From Oceanobacillus profundus (lineage in GTDB: Bacteria; Bacillota; Bacilli; Bacillales; Amphibacillaceae): DNA of 64,000 nt. Of this stretch, positions 1-8,286 are shown in pieces. How positions within the stretch are numbered: position 1 is the stretch's first letter; each line of letters starts with the position of its first letter. The DNA is taken from assembly GCF_003515705.1 (NCBI RefSeq), contig NZ_QWEH01000004.1, positions 1 through 64,000 of the forward strand. Direction: 5' to 3'. A program made the translations under genes and the position numbers. The notes below the pieces were generated by a model, which searched no databases, had not been told where the DNA came from, and saw only the letters and a list, made by a program, of their open reading frames with translations.

Positions 1-56
1 AAAATTATTGTCTGGTAACTTTAATTTTATCAAAAGGTGTCCTTTTTGTATGCATA

Positions 57-101
57 AAAAGAGCGGTACTCACCAACTTATTGGCGAGTACCACTCTTTT
101 T
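57..101. terminator. Hairpin terminator left of the GntR gene
   Basis: A 15-bp inverted repeat with one mismatch surrounds a 14-nt loop. It has an A-run before it and a T-run after it, so it can act in both directions. It lies 3' of the leftward GntR gene, but about 150 bp away. Positions 1-56 and 102-247 show no gene. Confidence 0.7.
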
Positions 102-247
102 AATTACTGGGGTTTTGTCCCAGCCTCTTTATTAGATGTCAAGGATCTTATGTAGTATTCTTAACAAATAATAATAAAAGGTTTATCTCAATATCCTTTA
201 AAGCGAGGTGTGTTCCGACTTATTCATAGTTTGTTTCTCCTCTTAAA

Positions 248-910
248 CTACTTATCTCCAGATAATATGTTTTTAAGGCTATTCAACCAATTATTTTTAA
301 GCGTGTCTACCGCTTCTTCTTTATATTTCTTATTTTCCAACCCATCAATAATCATGTCATGCTCATTAATAGACTTTTGTTTTGGGATGGCATTATGAAA
401 GTAGAATGATTCTATTCTTATTATTTTCTCTTTTAATTTAGTTAATAGCTTTTCAAGCTCTTTATTCTTAGACATTCTAACAATATGCCCATGAAACTCA
501 ATATCGTATTGGAGACATTTTTTGGCGTTGCTTTCTTCAATAGCACTCTTATAAAGGTTATTTATTTCTGCAAGCTGCTTCAATTGTGAAGGAGTGGTGT
601 GAATGAATGCTTCTTGTAGTGCAAGTGATTCCAGAGCAATAACTATGCTATAAGTTTCTTTAACCTCCGTAATGTTAATAGGTGCAACCATGGTGAAACT
701 ATTCGGTTTGCTAACAATAAAACCCTCATCCTCTAACCTTAACATAGCCTCTCTTATTGGTGTCCGGCTTATACCTAATTGCTCTGATAATTCCTTATCC
801 TTAATCTTCATCTCAGGTTTTAATTCACCAGATATAATGGCATCTTTAATGATTTCATAAGCATTATTACGCATCGATACACGATTAATTTTATTCCCTT
901 TTAAATTCAT
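248..910 (-). CDS. GntR family regulator, FadR/FCD subfamily
   Basis: A 220-residue DNA-binding regulator. Residues about 13-80 form the GntR winged helix; the recognition segment ends in the hallmark 'SRTPIREAMLRLEDEG' (about 48-63). The remaining ~140 residues are an all-helical FCD ligand domain, typical of repressors that sense carboxylic acids or sugar acids. The start has AGGTGA 5 nt upstream. It is divergent from the EamA transporter gene; the 92-bp gap contains a dyad (941-964), so auto-control and control of the transporter are likely. The ligand cannot be told from sequence. The family call is secure; the regulated target is inferred from position. Confidence 0.9.
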   Translation of the reverse strand: MNLKGNKINRVSMRNNAYEIIKDAIISGELKPEMKIKDKELSEQLGISRTPIREAMLRLEDEGFIVSKPNSFTMVAPINITEVKETYSIVIALESLALQEAFIHTTPSQLKQLAEINNLYKSAIEESNAKKCLQYDIEFHGHIVRMSKNKELEKLLTKLKEKIIRIESFYFHNAIPKQKSINEHDMIIDGLENKKYKEEAVDTLKNNWLNSLKNILSGDK

Positions 911-940
911 TTTATCACCTGCAAAAAAGTATTTACTTTT

Positions 941-964
941 TGATATTTAATATGTAATATATCA
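941..964. promoter_or_regulatory. Possible operator between GntR and EamA genes
   Basis: An AT-rich dyad has TGATAT and ATATCA arms 12 nt apart, in the divergent gap. GntR proteins bind short dyads at such places. The inner part is not symmetric, so this is only a candidate. Confidence 0.3.
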
Positions 965-1002
965 GTTATGATGAGTTTATTCAAGTCTGGAGGGGGATTT
1001 AT

Positions 1003-1899
1003 ATGAAGCCGAAAAACATAAATGTTTTACTTGTTATTACAATTGTTTGTATTTCTTTATCAGCTATTTTCGTTAAATTATCTAATGCACCTTCTACCAT
1101 TATGGTTATGTATCGGATGTTTTTAGGATGTCTGTTATTATTGCCGTTTGTTCTAAAGTATAGAAAAACACTAAAACAGATTACAAGAAAAGAATGGCTT
1201 GCTATTATCTTCGCGGGTATGTTTTTAGCTGGTCATTTTGGATTGTGGTTTGAATCACTTAATCATACATCTGTTGCAAGTTCTACTTTGATTTTAGCCT
1301 TACAGCCAGCGATAGCACTAATTGGAGGGCTTATTTTCTTTAAAGAAAAAATACATTTACGTACACTTTTAACTTTGGGCATTGCTTTTTTTGGAGTTGC
1401 TATTGTTGGAGGAGGTAACCTTGGATTAGGCAGAGATGTATTATTTGGAAATATATTATCACTACTATCTGTTTTTTCTGTAGTATTTTATCTGTTAATT
1501 GGTCAAAGAAACGTGAAATCACTTAATCATTGGGTTTACAGCTTTCTAGTTTTCTTTTTTGCGGGTACAACCATGATTATTTTTAATATCATTGGTGAAA
1601 TTCCTCTTAACGGTTATTCAGCTAATGATTGGATGGTATTTATATTACTTGCCATTTTTCCAACTGGGGCACATATCATATATAACTTATTGTTGAATTA
1701 TGTAAATACAACCACTGTATCTATGAGTACTTTAGGTGAACCTATCGGTGCTTCATTATTAGCTATTGTTTTCTTGAATGAAATGTTAACATTTGTAGAG
1801 ATATTTGGTGGCTCTTTAATCATTATTGGGATTTATCTGTTCTTAAAATGGCAAAGTGGTACAAACAAGGTCTTATCAAAACAAGCAAAAAATGCTTAA
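1003..1899 (+). CDS. EamA-family (DMT superfamily) transporter
   Basis: A 298-residue membrane protein with about ten hydrophobic segments in two EamA repeats (about 8-140 and 150-285), the standard length and fold of drug/metabolite exporters. Seen directly: the repeated 'LALQPAIALIGGLIFFKEK' type helix end in repeat 1 and 'LGEPIGASLLAIVFLNE' in repeat 2, both family hallmarks. A GGAGGGGG ribosome site lies 7 nt before the ATG. It is divergent from the GntR regulator, which suggests inducible export of a small amphiphile or amino acid, but the substrate is unknown. Confidence 0.9.
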   Translation: MKPKNINVLLVITIVCISLSAIFVKLSNAPSTIMVMYRMFLGCLLLLPFVLKYRKTLKQITRKEWLAIIFAGMFLAGHFGLWFESLNHTSVASSTLILALQPAIALIGGLIFFKEKIHLRTLLTLGIAFFGVAIVGGGNLGLGRDVLFGNILSLLSVFSVVFYLLIGQRNVKSLNHWVYSFLVFFFAGTTMIIFNIIGEIPLNGYSANDWMVFILLAIFPTGAHIIYNLLLNYVNTTTVSMSTLGEPIGASLLAIVFLNEMLTFVEIFGGSLIIIGIYLFLKWQSGTNKVLSKQAKNA

Positions 1900-2081
1900 T
1901 GACTGATTAATCCCACAGATAAGAATTTGAATATTAAAAGAGCATAATTTAAAAGTTGATTAGACATTTTGGGTTAATAACCTTTTTTTTTGGTTTTTTA
2001 AGGATTCGTATTAAGTTATTAAAATAACAGGAATCCTTATCAAGAAACTCGAGCGACTATTCAATTTACGTTGATCGGATG

Positions 2082-2099
2082 TTTTTACCATGGTAAAAA
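2082..2099. repeat. 18-bp perfect palindrome
   Basis: TTTTTACCATGGTAAAAA reads identically on both strands and sits about 45 bp before the small gene at 2144. It could be a dimeric-repressor operator (MarR-like sites look like this); no promoter elements were clear enough to place it. Confidence 0.4.
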
Positions 2100-2143
2100 A
2101 GGGCAGTTTATTTGGGAGGTAATTGGAAAGGATATGATTTTAC

Positions 2144-2374
2144 ATGAGATTATACGATAAGCCGATTAAAGCATATTTACATAACGATTTAAGTGCTGTT
2201 GAGGAACATGGTAGGCAACTCATATACTTTTTTGAAAAGGGGTACGTGACAGTTCTTGGTGAATTTGAATGTGAGAAATATATTGGAAAAACAGCTTATA
2301 TTATTTTTAATCAGGAGGATGTTATATCTGTTGGTAAAGGAATGCAGCGATTTGTTGATGGCGAGGACAAATAA
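2144..2374 (+). CDS. Hypothetical 76-residue protein
   Basis: Not recognised. The product is a soluble, mixed-composition protein with hydrophobic strands ('YFFEKGYVTVLGEFE', 'TAYIIFNQEDVISVG') suggesting a small beta-rich fold. A purine-rich GGAAAGGA lies 11 nt upstream of the ATG, a little far. An 18-bp palindrome precedes it. A second short open frame (2356-2434, 25 codons) overlaps the end in the next frame and ends in 'LLEVIGESVK', echoing the 'VTVLGEFE' stretch, so an ancestral frameshift is possible. Moderate confidence that it is expressed. Confidence 0.5.
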   Translation: MRLYDKPIKAYLHNDLSAVEEHGRQLIYFFEKGYVTVLGEFECEKYIGKTAYIIFNQEDVISVGKGMQRFVDGEDK

Positions 2375-2433
2375 ATCGTTCGTACTGCATGATGATAGGA
2401 CTCTTCTTGAAGTCATTGGTGAAAGTGTTAAGT

Positions 2434-2466
2434 AAGGCGATCATTAATTTGGTCGTCCTTTTTTTA
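2434..2466 (+). terminator. Weak hairpin with T-run
   Basis: A short bulged stem (AAGGCGATC against GGTCGTCCTT) is followed by seven further Ts. It would end transcription of the 2144 gene. Confidence 0.4.
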
Positions 2467-2702
2467 GGGTGTATTAATTGAATATTATGGTATTATTTAA
2501 GAAGGAGATATTGCTTAAGCGGCAAAGTAGCTAAAGAGTCCAATTGGATTGTGTTCAACAATCGAGCCATGCTGTTAAAGACCTAGCAATAACGAATAAG
2601 CAAATATTGGGATTGACTACTAGCATCTTTTTCTTTGACGAAGGTACAGGTTTGTTCTGCGGTATTAGAAAATTAAAAAGTTTTAAACGAGGGAGTTTGA
2701 AA

Positions 2703-3020
2703 ATGGAAAATGAAGAAGTAAAAATGTTAAAAAGGGAACTGCACAAAGAAATTATTGTTTTGAAAAACGAACAAAAATCATTCAAGCGACGTGTCAGCAC
2801 TATTGCAAACATAATTATTCCTGGAATTGGATTTGTCTTCTATGGTAGCTCTTTTTTAAAAGCTCTTATCTTTTTTCTTCTTTTCTTCTCCTATAACATT
2901 ATATATTTTAATAATCTTTACCCTCTAATTGGTGGTATAGGTATTGCTATCATATATTATATTCCAGCAGTAATAATTTGGTTTGTCAGTACAATAATGG
3001 TCGCCAGTCTGGATGATTGA
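2703..3020 (+). CDS. Small membrane protein of unknown function
   Basis: 105 residues. A charged, coiled-coil-like N-terminus (1-38, many K/E) is followed by two or three hydrophobic segments (about 42-66 and 70-100). The frame is open further upstream (to 2544), but GGGAG lies 6 nt before the ATG at 2703 and the upstream 53 residues look non-coding, so the shorter start was chosen. The 'IIPGIGFVFYGSSF' stretch is glycine/proline-rich between helices. No family recognised. It stands alone between orphan genes. Confidence 0.6.
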   Translation: MENEEVKMLKRELHKEIIVLKNEQKSFKRRVSTIANIIIPGIGFVFYGSSFLKALIFFLLFFSYNIIYFNNLYPLIGGIGIAIIYYIPAVIIWFVSTIMVASLDD

Positions 3021-3160
3021 ATTTTTCACGGGTGGGTGCATTCTGATTATCTTTACAATAATCCGGCAAGATTGGTGAAGTAAATTTAGAGAAGGTGCGC
3101 CTTTTAATTAATAAAACAGAAAGTAATTGTTTGAAAACACAGACGAGAAACGAGGTAGGT

Positions 3161-4003
3161 ATGGTGTGGAAACAGAGCTTTATTGAGACAAGCCGAGGAA
3201 GATTTGAATATTTTCAAAAGGGAAACGGAGAGCCACTATGTGTAACTCACCTGTATAGCGAATATAATACAAATGGAAATACATTTGCCCAACCATTTAC
3301 GGATCACTATACGGTTTATTTAGTGAATTTGAAAGGATGCGGTAACTCGGTGAAAGCAGTGCATGAATCAGAGTATCGTATGTCTGAAACGGTTAAGGAT
3401 TTAGAGGCAATTCGGGAAGCATTAAACATTGCGAAATGGGGATTTGCAGGGCATTCAACAGGAGGAATGCTTGCATTAATGTATGGAGCAACAGCACAGG
3501 AGAGCCTAACAAAAATAATTGGCGGAGGGCTATGCGCATCAGCTGCATATATGGATCACCCAGGAAGTATCTATTGTAAAGAGAATCCGAATAACGCTCG
3601 TATAATTGAAATTTTACGCTTGCTTGATTCACCAACAACCCCGATTGAAGAAAGAAGAGCATTAAATAAAGAGTGGTTTTTAATGTCTATCTTCGACTGC
3701 GAACAGTACGAAGAAATTATAAATCGTCCAAACAGTGGAAAAGTGGTCAGTCCACGTCTCAACTATTTTTCATACCAAGAATTGAAAACCTACGACGTCA
3801 GACCCTTGTTACCTAGTATTCAAATTCCTGCATCTATTTATTGCGGGCTTTATGATGCGCAATGTCCGCATGTTTTTTCAAAAGAAGCAGCAGATTTAAT
3901 GCCAAATGCAAGTATGACAAATTTTGAGAGAAGCAATCATAATCCATTTGTAGAAGAGGAAGAGTCGTTTGTTCAGTTTGTTCAAAGTACGGTAAGCAAT
4001 TAG
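3161..4003 (+). CDS. Alpha/beta hydrolase
   Basis: 280 residues with the alpha/beta-hydrolase fold. Visible catalytic elements are the nucleophile elbow 'GHSTGG' (Ser near residue 102), the acid in 'CGLYDAQCP' (near 230) and the base in 'RSNHNPF' (near 260). The oxyanion region HG is replaced by 'THLYSEY'. The start at 3161 (GAGGTAGGT just upstream) was preferred to an in-frame GTG at 3095 with no ribosome site. It is followed 36 bp later by a cysteine hydrolase gene in the same direction, so the two may be co-transcribed. Proline iminopeptidase-like and ester hydrolase activities are both possible; the substrate is unknown. Confidence 0.85.
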   Translation: MVWKQSFIETSRGRFEYFQKGNGEPLCVTHLYSEYNTNGNTFAQPFTDHYTVYLVNLKGCGNSVKAVHESEYRMSETVKDLEAIREALNIAKWGFAGHSTGGMLALMYGATAQESLTKIIGGGLCASAAYMDHPGSIYCKENPNNARIIEILRLLDSPTTPIEERRALNKEWFLMSIFDCEQYEEIINRPNSGKVVSPRLNYFSYQELKTYDVRPLLPSIQIPASIYCGLYDAQCPHVFSKEAADLMPNASMTNFERSNHNPFVEEEESFVQFVQSTVSN

Positions 4004-4039
4004 GTTAACTATTTAGAATATAAATTAGGTGGTGTAATA

Positions 4040-4582
4040 ATGAGAGCTCTGCTCGTAATCGACGTGCAACATGCTATTGTAGAATGTAAAGATTTCCAGC
4101 AAGAACTGAACAATATAGAATCTATTATTCGTGATTTTAAAGAAAATGAGGAGCCCATAATTTTTATAAGACATTTAGAAGGTGATGAAAAAAGTCCATT
4201 TTATAGGGAATCCCCAAGCTCAGAATTGCATCATGCTTTAAAAAAATATGCAGATATTGTAATTGAAAAGAAGACCCCAAGTTCCTTTTTTCAGACAAAT
4301 CTGAGTGAAAAGTTAGATCAACTCGGAGTAAATCATCTCTTTATAACAGGATTCGAAACAGAATTTTGCTGTCAATTTACTGCAATCGCTGCTTATGACA
4401 GAGGCTATCGGGTAACGTTTATTGAAGATGCAACTGGGACGGTTAATGACGAAGCTACTTATGAAATGAAAGGATTGGATATAAGAGATTTCGTTGGAAC
4501 TGTATTGCATTGGTCAACTGTTATAGAAGTACTCGACCAAGAGGAGTATGTGGGGAAGTATCAATCTTCAACCAAAGCTTAA
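4040..4582 (+). CDS. Isochorismatase-like cysteine hydrolase
   Basis: A 180-residue single-domain hydrolase. The triad of the family is visible: Asp8 ('LLVIDVQ'), a lysine at 77/78 ('EKKTPSSF') and Cys110 ('GFETEFCCQFTA'). Having the cysteine makes this a nicotinamidase/N-carbamoyl-amide type hydrolase rather than a true isochorismatase, which lacks it. Compare the dhbB product in this window, where the position is glycine. GGTGGT lies upstream of the ATG. Probably co-transcribed with the preceding alpha/beta hydrolase. Exact substrate unknown. Confidence 0.85.
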   Translation: MRALLVIDVQHAIVECKDFQQELNNIESIIRDFKENEEPIIFIRHLEGDEKSPFYRESPSSELHHALKKYADIVIEKKTPSSFFQTNLSEKLDQLGVNHLFITGFETEFCCQFTAIAAYDRGYRVTFIEDATGTVNDEATYEMKGLDIRDFVGTVLHWSTVIEVLDQEEYVGKYQSSTKA

Positions 4583-4682
4583 AAGATAGAACCTGTACGT
4601 GAATGGGCAGTTTCCTATAGGGAACTATCAGATTTATGATAAGATGATTGTATACAAAATCGTTAAAGAAGGTCACTACCCA

Positions 4683-5177
4683 ATGAAGAAAAAAAAGATA
4701 CAAAAAACGAATGCCATCCGCTTGTTGGATAAAGAAAAAATTGACTATACCATTTATGAATATCCGTGGAACGAGGAGCAGTTAGATGCTCGGACTGCTG
4801 CGGAAAAAGTAGGTATGCAACTTGATAAAATATATAAAACCTTAGTGACAGTCGGTGATAAGACTGGTGTGACGATAGCCTGTATCCCAGCTGAAAATGA
4901 ACTCGATTTAAAAGCATTAGCAAAAGTAAGTGACAACAAAAAGATGGAAATGCTACCGATGAAGGATTTAGAAAAAACAACAGGCTATATACGTGGTGGC
5001 TGCTCACCGATTGGAATGAAAAAAAGTTTTTCAACGTATCTTGCTGCTGAAGCTAAAACGATGGGAAGAATCGTTGTCTCAGCTGGAAAAAGAGGGATGC
5101 AAATCGAATTAGCACCATTTGATTTGATAACTGTAACAAAAGCAGCCTATGCAGAAATTGCTTCAAGAAATAGTTAA
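4683..5177 (+). CDS. ybaK: YbaK/EbsC-type Cys-tRNA(Pro) deacylase
   Basis: 164 residues forming one YbaK/ProX editing domain. It hydrolyses cysteine mischarged on tRNA-Pro in the cytoplasm. Seen: N-terminal 'TNAIRLLDKEKIDYTIYEY', the central 'KIYKTLVTVGD' with the conserved lysine, and 'GYIRGGCSPIGMKK', the family signature around residue 105. The start at 4683 has AAGAAGG upstream and matches the usual family length; the frame is open back to 4599 but that part is not conserved in character. The short hairpin-like GTTTCCTATAGGGAAC (about 4608-4623) lies in the gap. Confidence 0.9.
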   Translation: MKKKKIQKTNAIRLLDKEKIDYTIYEYPWNEEQLDARTAAEKVGMQLDKIYKTLVTVGDKTGVTIACIPAENELDLKALAKVSDNKKMEMLPMKDLEKTTGYIRGGCSPIGMKKSFSTYLAAEAKTMGRIVVSAGKRGMQIELAPFDLITVTKAAYAEIASRNS

Positions 5178-5195
5178 ATAATTTATTACCTTAGG

Positions 5196-5230
5196 AATCA
5201 ATTCACCCTATAAGTGGATTGATTTTTTTC
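5196..5230 (+). terminator. Terminator after ybaK
   Basis: An 11-bp stem (AATCAATTCAC / AGTGGATTGATT) ends in seven Ts. Confidence 0.75.
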
Positions 5231-5441
5231 CTATTACCTAGTTATCTCCTTTAACTTCTCTAAAAGAAAAAACATTGCATCTACATCATACACCTTTCAA
5301 CACAACCTAGAAAAAATTCGTAATGAGACAACCTTGCACTTTCATACACTATAATTGGAGTTTTTTTCGTGATTCACCGGTATGATTCACCATTCTTAAG
5401 GAAAGAATAATTTAATATACACAAAGAGAGGGAAATGAGTT

Positions 5442-5630
5442 ATGAACCAGTATTTAACACATACGGAATTAGAGAACTTACATTATTTGATAGGTGAACA
5501 TCAGAAAATTGCCAATCAGTTAGAAGTGCTTGCACAAACTTCAGCAAACCCTAAAATCAAATCGAACCTGAAAATAGCTGCAGAATCTGCGAAAGCAGCA
5601 CATAATCAATTGTTATCATCTTTTCGTTAA
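5442..5630 (+). CDS. Small spore-coat-like helical protein
   Basis: 62 residues, two amphipathic helices with the pattern 'L.ENLHYLIGEHQKIANQLEVLAQ' then 'IKSNLKIAAESAKAAHNQLL'. This resembles the helical repeats of CotF-like, ferritin-fold spore coat proteins, but is only half a domain. GAGAGGG lies 8 nt before the ATG. The gene stands alone with its own terminator. The assignment is by composition and pattern only; the spore role is an inference, strengthened slightly by the neighbouring Asn-rich gene that also looks spore-associated. Confidence 0.6.
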   Translation: MNQYLTHTELENLHYLIGEHQKIANQLEVLAQTSANPKIKSNLKIAAESAKAAHNQLLSSFR

Positions 5631-5631
5631 T

Positions 5632-5665
5632 GAGCCTGAGTATAAACTACTCGGGTTTCTTTATT
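5632..5665 (+). terminator. Terminator after the 62-residue gene
   Basis: GCCTGAGTA/TACTCGGGT stem with a 5-nt loop, followed by T-rich sequence. Confidence 0.65.
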
Positions 5666-5700
5666 TACCGATTCAAATCAGGATATGATGTTATCATTTA

Positions 5701-5735
5701 AAAAACCTGTCTCACTGATCCGCGAGACAGGTTTT
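5701..5735. terminator. Bidirectional terminator
   Basis: A 12-bp stem (AAAACCTGTCTC / GAGACAGGTTTT) just 3' of the leftward Asn-rich gene, and also downstream of the rightward 62-residue gene. Confidence 0.8.
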
Positions 5736-5740
5736 CCGTA

Positions 5741-5920
5741 TTAACGATTGTTGTTGTTATTGTTTCTGTTACGTTTATTATTGTTATCGTTGTTGTTATT
5801 GTTGTTATCTAAATCATCTAGAAATTCGTTCGCGAACTCAACGTTATTAACTTCCTGGTTATTATTGTTATGATTGTTGTTATTGTTGTTTCTATTGCGG
5901 TTGTTCTGTCTGTTATTCAT
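5741..5920 (-). CDS. Asn-rich small protein, possible gamma-type SASP relative
   Basis: 59 residues, more than half asparagine, with Arg patches at both ends and one non-repetitive centre 'EVNNVEFANEFLDDL' (about 23-37). A perfect AGGAGG 6 nt upstream fixes the start at 5920 (the frame is open 11 codons further). The central 'VEFANE' resembles the GPR protease recognition sequence of gamma-type small acid-soluble spore proteins ('TEFASE'), which are likewise Asn/Gln-rich germination amino-acid stores. There is no sequence-wide match, so this is an inference. It could instead be a coat or exosporium filler protein. AAT/AAC codons are mixed, arguing for selection on protein rather than a simple DNA slippage tract. 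Confidence 0.65.
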   Translation of the reverse strand: MNNRQNNRNRNNNNNNHNNNNQEVNNVEFANEFLDDLDNNNNNNDNNNKRNRNNNNNNR

Positions 5921-6031
5921 GTTATTCCTCCTAGGATTTGTTTGTAAAAACAATTCACTACATCATAAAGTGGCTTTTACAATCCATATTGTGTACCATT
6001 TTAAAAAAAATACTCCTACAAATACAAAATA

Positions 6032-6487
6032 TTATTTTTCATCTTGATTTGTTGGATCATTTGGTTTATCTAACTCCGAACTAAACTCTGTTTGGAAATA
6101 TCGTTTTGGAAGGTAAACAACTTTGTTCTCCGTATTTTTTAAATTTCGTAACACTTCTCGCCTCATATATTGATGGAAAAATACTTCCCCAACGGTGATG
6201 ACGGCGGCAGTTATAAATGCTGCTGAACCAATTGGAACGGATGCGTTAAAGAGCATATTTCCAATAAAGAGCACAACTACCCATGCAAGGATAAAATCGC
6301 TGATTAATGCCATGCTTTTTTCAATCAATGGTATAACAAACACATCACCAAGAAAAGCCAGTCCAGTAAGAAGCACACTTGTTGTTATTACTCCTGCAAA
6401 AGAAACATTGAAAAAGAGTCCAAGCACAATGCTTACAATGACAGTTGTTAAAATAAATTTAATGATTAACGGTTTGATATATTTCAT
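6032..6487 (-). CDS. yndM: DUF2512 (YndM-like) membrane protein
   Basis: 151 residues with four hydrophobic helices (about 5-28, 31-55, 59-82, 86-108) and a soluble, charged C-terminal tail of about 40 residues. The layout and the 'FLGDVFVIPL' and 'GEVFFHQYMRR' segments are those of the DUF2512/YndM family found in endospore formers. Function is not established. The gene is alone, on the minus strand, with no strong terminator directly 3' of it. Confidence 0.75.
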   Translation of the reverse strand: MKYIKPLIIKFILTTVIVSIVLGLFFNVSFAGVITTSVLLTGLAFLGDVFVIPLIEKSMALISDFILAWVVVLFIGNMLFNASVPIGSAAFITAAVITVGEVFFHQYMRREVLRNLKNTENKVVYLPKRYFQTEFSSELDKPNDPTNQDEK

Positions 6488-6593
6488 AGAATCCGCATCC
6501 TCTCTATAGTGAACATACTTTTTATAGGTTATCCCATTCTAAGAGAAGTCATTCATTGGAAAATAAACATGGTTAGTTAACTATTCATGACAA

Positions 6594-6624
6594 TAAAAAA
6601 GACCCCTTCAAAATTGAAGGGACC
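6594..6624 (-). terminator. Terminator of the yhjCB-like operon
   Basis: On the minus strand GGTCCCTTCAA/TTGAAGGGGTC with a 2-nt loop is followed by a T-run. Confidence 0.8.
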
Positions 6625-6631
6625 CAACTTC

Positions 6632-8101
6632 CTAGCTTTCTTTTTTTAATGCTTGGCGGATATAGGTAAGAAATTCATTTGCTTTTGCTTCGGGAGCTTT
6701 TGTTAGTAAACTAACTCCAATAAAAAGAATCGTTGAAATTCCAATTCCCCAAAGTCCCGAGGCAAGTCCAAATGGTTTCACTTGGAAAAACTCGAGAAGA
6801 ATAACAATAATCCCAGCAACTAAAACACTGGAAAGAACACCTGCTGCACTTCCTCTTTTCCAAAAGAAGGTTCCAATGATTGCTGGTACAACTACAATTA
6901 ATCCAGCCGAGGAAGCTACAGAAAGCACTGCAATTAAATTCAGTTGCATTTCAGCAAAAAGATAGGCAAGGAGAGCGATGATTGGAATAACAATTTTTCC
7001 AACTCGAAGCTGTAATCTGTCACTCGTATTCTTTTTGATATTTCCATAAACATCCTTAGCAAAAAGGGATGATAACGTTAATAAAATCGAATCGATTGTT
7101 GAAATTGCCGCCGCCATGATCCCAACCATGACGATAACCCCAAGGACAGGAGGTACTAATTCTGAAGAAAGCACCAATGGTGTTGCAAGATCGGCGTTTT
7201 CTAAGTTAGGAAACATGATTGCAGCAGAGTAGCCCCAGATAATAGCAACAAAGGTATAAATAAAACCAAATACAAGAAAGCCCATCAGCATATTTTTTAA
7301 GCTTTTTAAGGATGCTGGCATATACAAACGTTGACTGACTTGTGGATTGGAAAGACTAAAGAAGAACCAAGGAATCGTTAATCCTAGAAATGTAAGAAAA
7401 CTAAAAAATCCGTTACCTGGAACCGTTAATAATTCAGGTTGCGTCGTTTCAATCGTTTCAAAGAATGTAGTAAACCCACCTAATCCGTTCACAAGAATAA
7501 GTACAACCACTGTAGAGCTAACAATCATAAACAATGCTTGAAGGGAGTCTGTCCATGCTACAGAACGAATACCGGCAATGTATGTAAAAACAATCGCAAG
7601 TAGTGTAGCAATAAGGACACCTGTCGTATAAGGAATAGCATTATTCGTAACACCTTGCAATAAGTAACCGACACCTGAAAGCTGAACAGCACTGTACGGT
7701 ATAAGAAACAAACAGTTTGTAACCGCAACAACAATTGCAACATATTTATTATCATAACGATCACCAAGCATTTCAGATGGTGTCACATACCCATACTTTT
7801 TTCCCACCACCCAAAATCGAGGACCAAAGAAGGCAACTAATGAAACACCCATCAAGTATATTAGTTCAAACCCGAGTGCTCCTACACCACCACTATAGGT
7901 TAGACCAGCTAGCCCCACGAGCATAAATGCACTGTAAGTGGTAGCGCTGTAGCTAAGTGCTGAGACAAATCCACCCATTTTTCGGTCGCCGAGAAAATAG
8001 CTCTCCATATTATGCTGTTTGCCCGTTCTGGATAGAAATGCAATAACGAGGGCCAGCAAGACGTAAATCGAAATAGCCCACCAAACAAGAGAAGTTGTCA
8101 T
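6632..8101 (-). CDS. yhjB: Sodium:solute symporter (SSS family, YhjB-like)
   Basis: 489 residues, 13 predicted membrane helices, typical length of the sodium:solute symporter family. Seen: N-terminal helix then 'YFLGDRKMGGFVSALSYSATTYSAFMLVG' (about 35-63), the family's first unwound helix region, and 'AAAISTIDSILLTLSSLFAKDVY' (about 332-354), the conserved Na2-site helix with adjacent small/serine residues. It imports an organic solute with Na+; the substrate is unknown. The ATG shares one base with the TAA of the DUF3311 gene before it (TAATG), so the two are translationally coupled, as in the B. subtilis yhjC-yhjB pair. Confidence 0.88.
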   Translation of the reverse strand: MTTSLVWWAISIYVLLALVIAFLSRTGKQHNMESYFLGDRKMGGFVSALSYSATTYSAFMLVGLAGLTYSGGVGALGFELIYLMGVSLVAFFGPRFWVVGKKYGYVTPSEMLGDRYDNKYVAIVVAVTNCLFLIPYSAVQLSGVGYLLQGVTNNAIPYTTGVLIATLLAIVFTYIAGIRSVAWTDSLQALFMIVSSTVVVLILVNGLGGFTTFFETIETTQPELLTVPGNGFFSFLTFLGLTIPWFFFSLSNPQVSQRLYMPASLKSLKNMLMGFLVFGFIYTFVAIIWGYSAAIMFPNLENADLATPLVLSSELVPPVLGVIVMVGIMAAAISTIDSILLTLSSLFAKDVYGNIKKNTSDRLQLRVGKIVIPIIALLAYLFAEMQLNLIAVLSVASSAGLIVVVPAIIGTFFWKRGSAAGVLSSVLVAGIIVILLEFFQVKPFGLASGLWGIGISTILFIGVSLLTKAPEAKANEFLTYIRQALKKES

Positions 8102-8286
8102 TATTTTTTACCCCAATTCTTTGTCAAGAAATAATTCATGATAATTGTAATAAGTGCCAAAGCAATCCATAACAAGAAGCTTCCATACCATTTTGTAACA
8201 TTCGCGAGCACGGTATAGGGAAGGATAAATGCTAGTAAAACAATAACCAAGATAAGTAATGCCCATGTTAACTCATTTGTTTTCAT
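8101..8286 (-). CDS. yhjC: DUF3311 small membrane protein (YhjC-like)
   Basis: 61 residues with two transmembrane helices and a 'NWGKK' tail. DUF3311 proteins are almost always encoded directly before an SSS symporter and are thought to be an accessory subunit; here the stop codon overlaps the symporter start by one base. GGAGG 6 nt upstream of ATG at 8286 decides this start over the in-frame ATG at 8304, which lies upstream of the ribosome site. Confidence 0.85.
   Translation of the reverse strand: MKTNELTWALLILVIVLLAFILPYTVLANVTKWYGSFLLWIALALITIIMNYFLTKNWGKK

Noticed and set aside
1971..1991. GGTTAATAACC followed by Ts as a terminator of the EamA gene
   Set aside because: The stem leaves almost no loop and is only 4-5 bp; too weak to report.
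4040..4582. A second isochorismatase for siderophore synthesis
   Set aside because: It has the catalytic cysteine, which true isochorismatases such as DhbB lack, and it has no carrier domain.
5741..5920. Short tandem repeats as a CRISPR or slippage tract
   Set aside because: The repetition comes from mixed AAT/AAC codons in one frame with a good ribosome site; no spacers.
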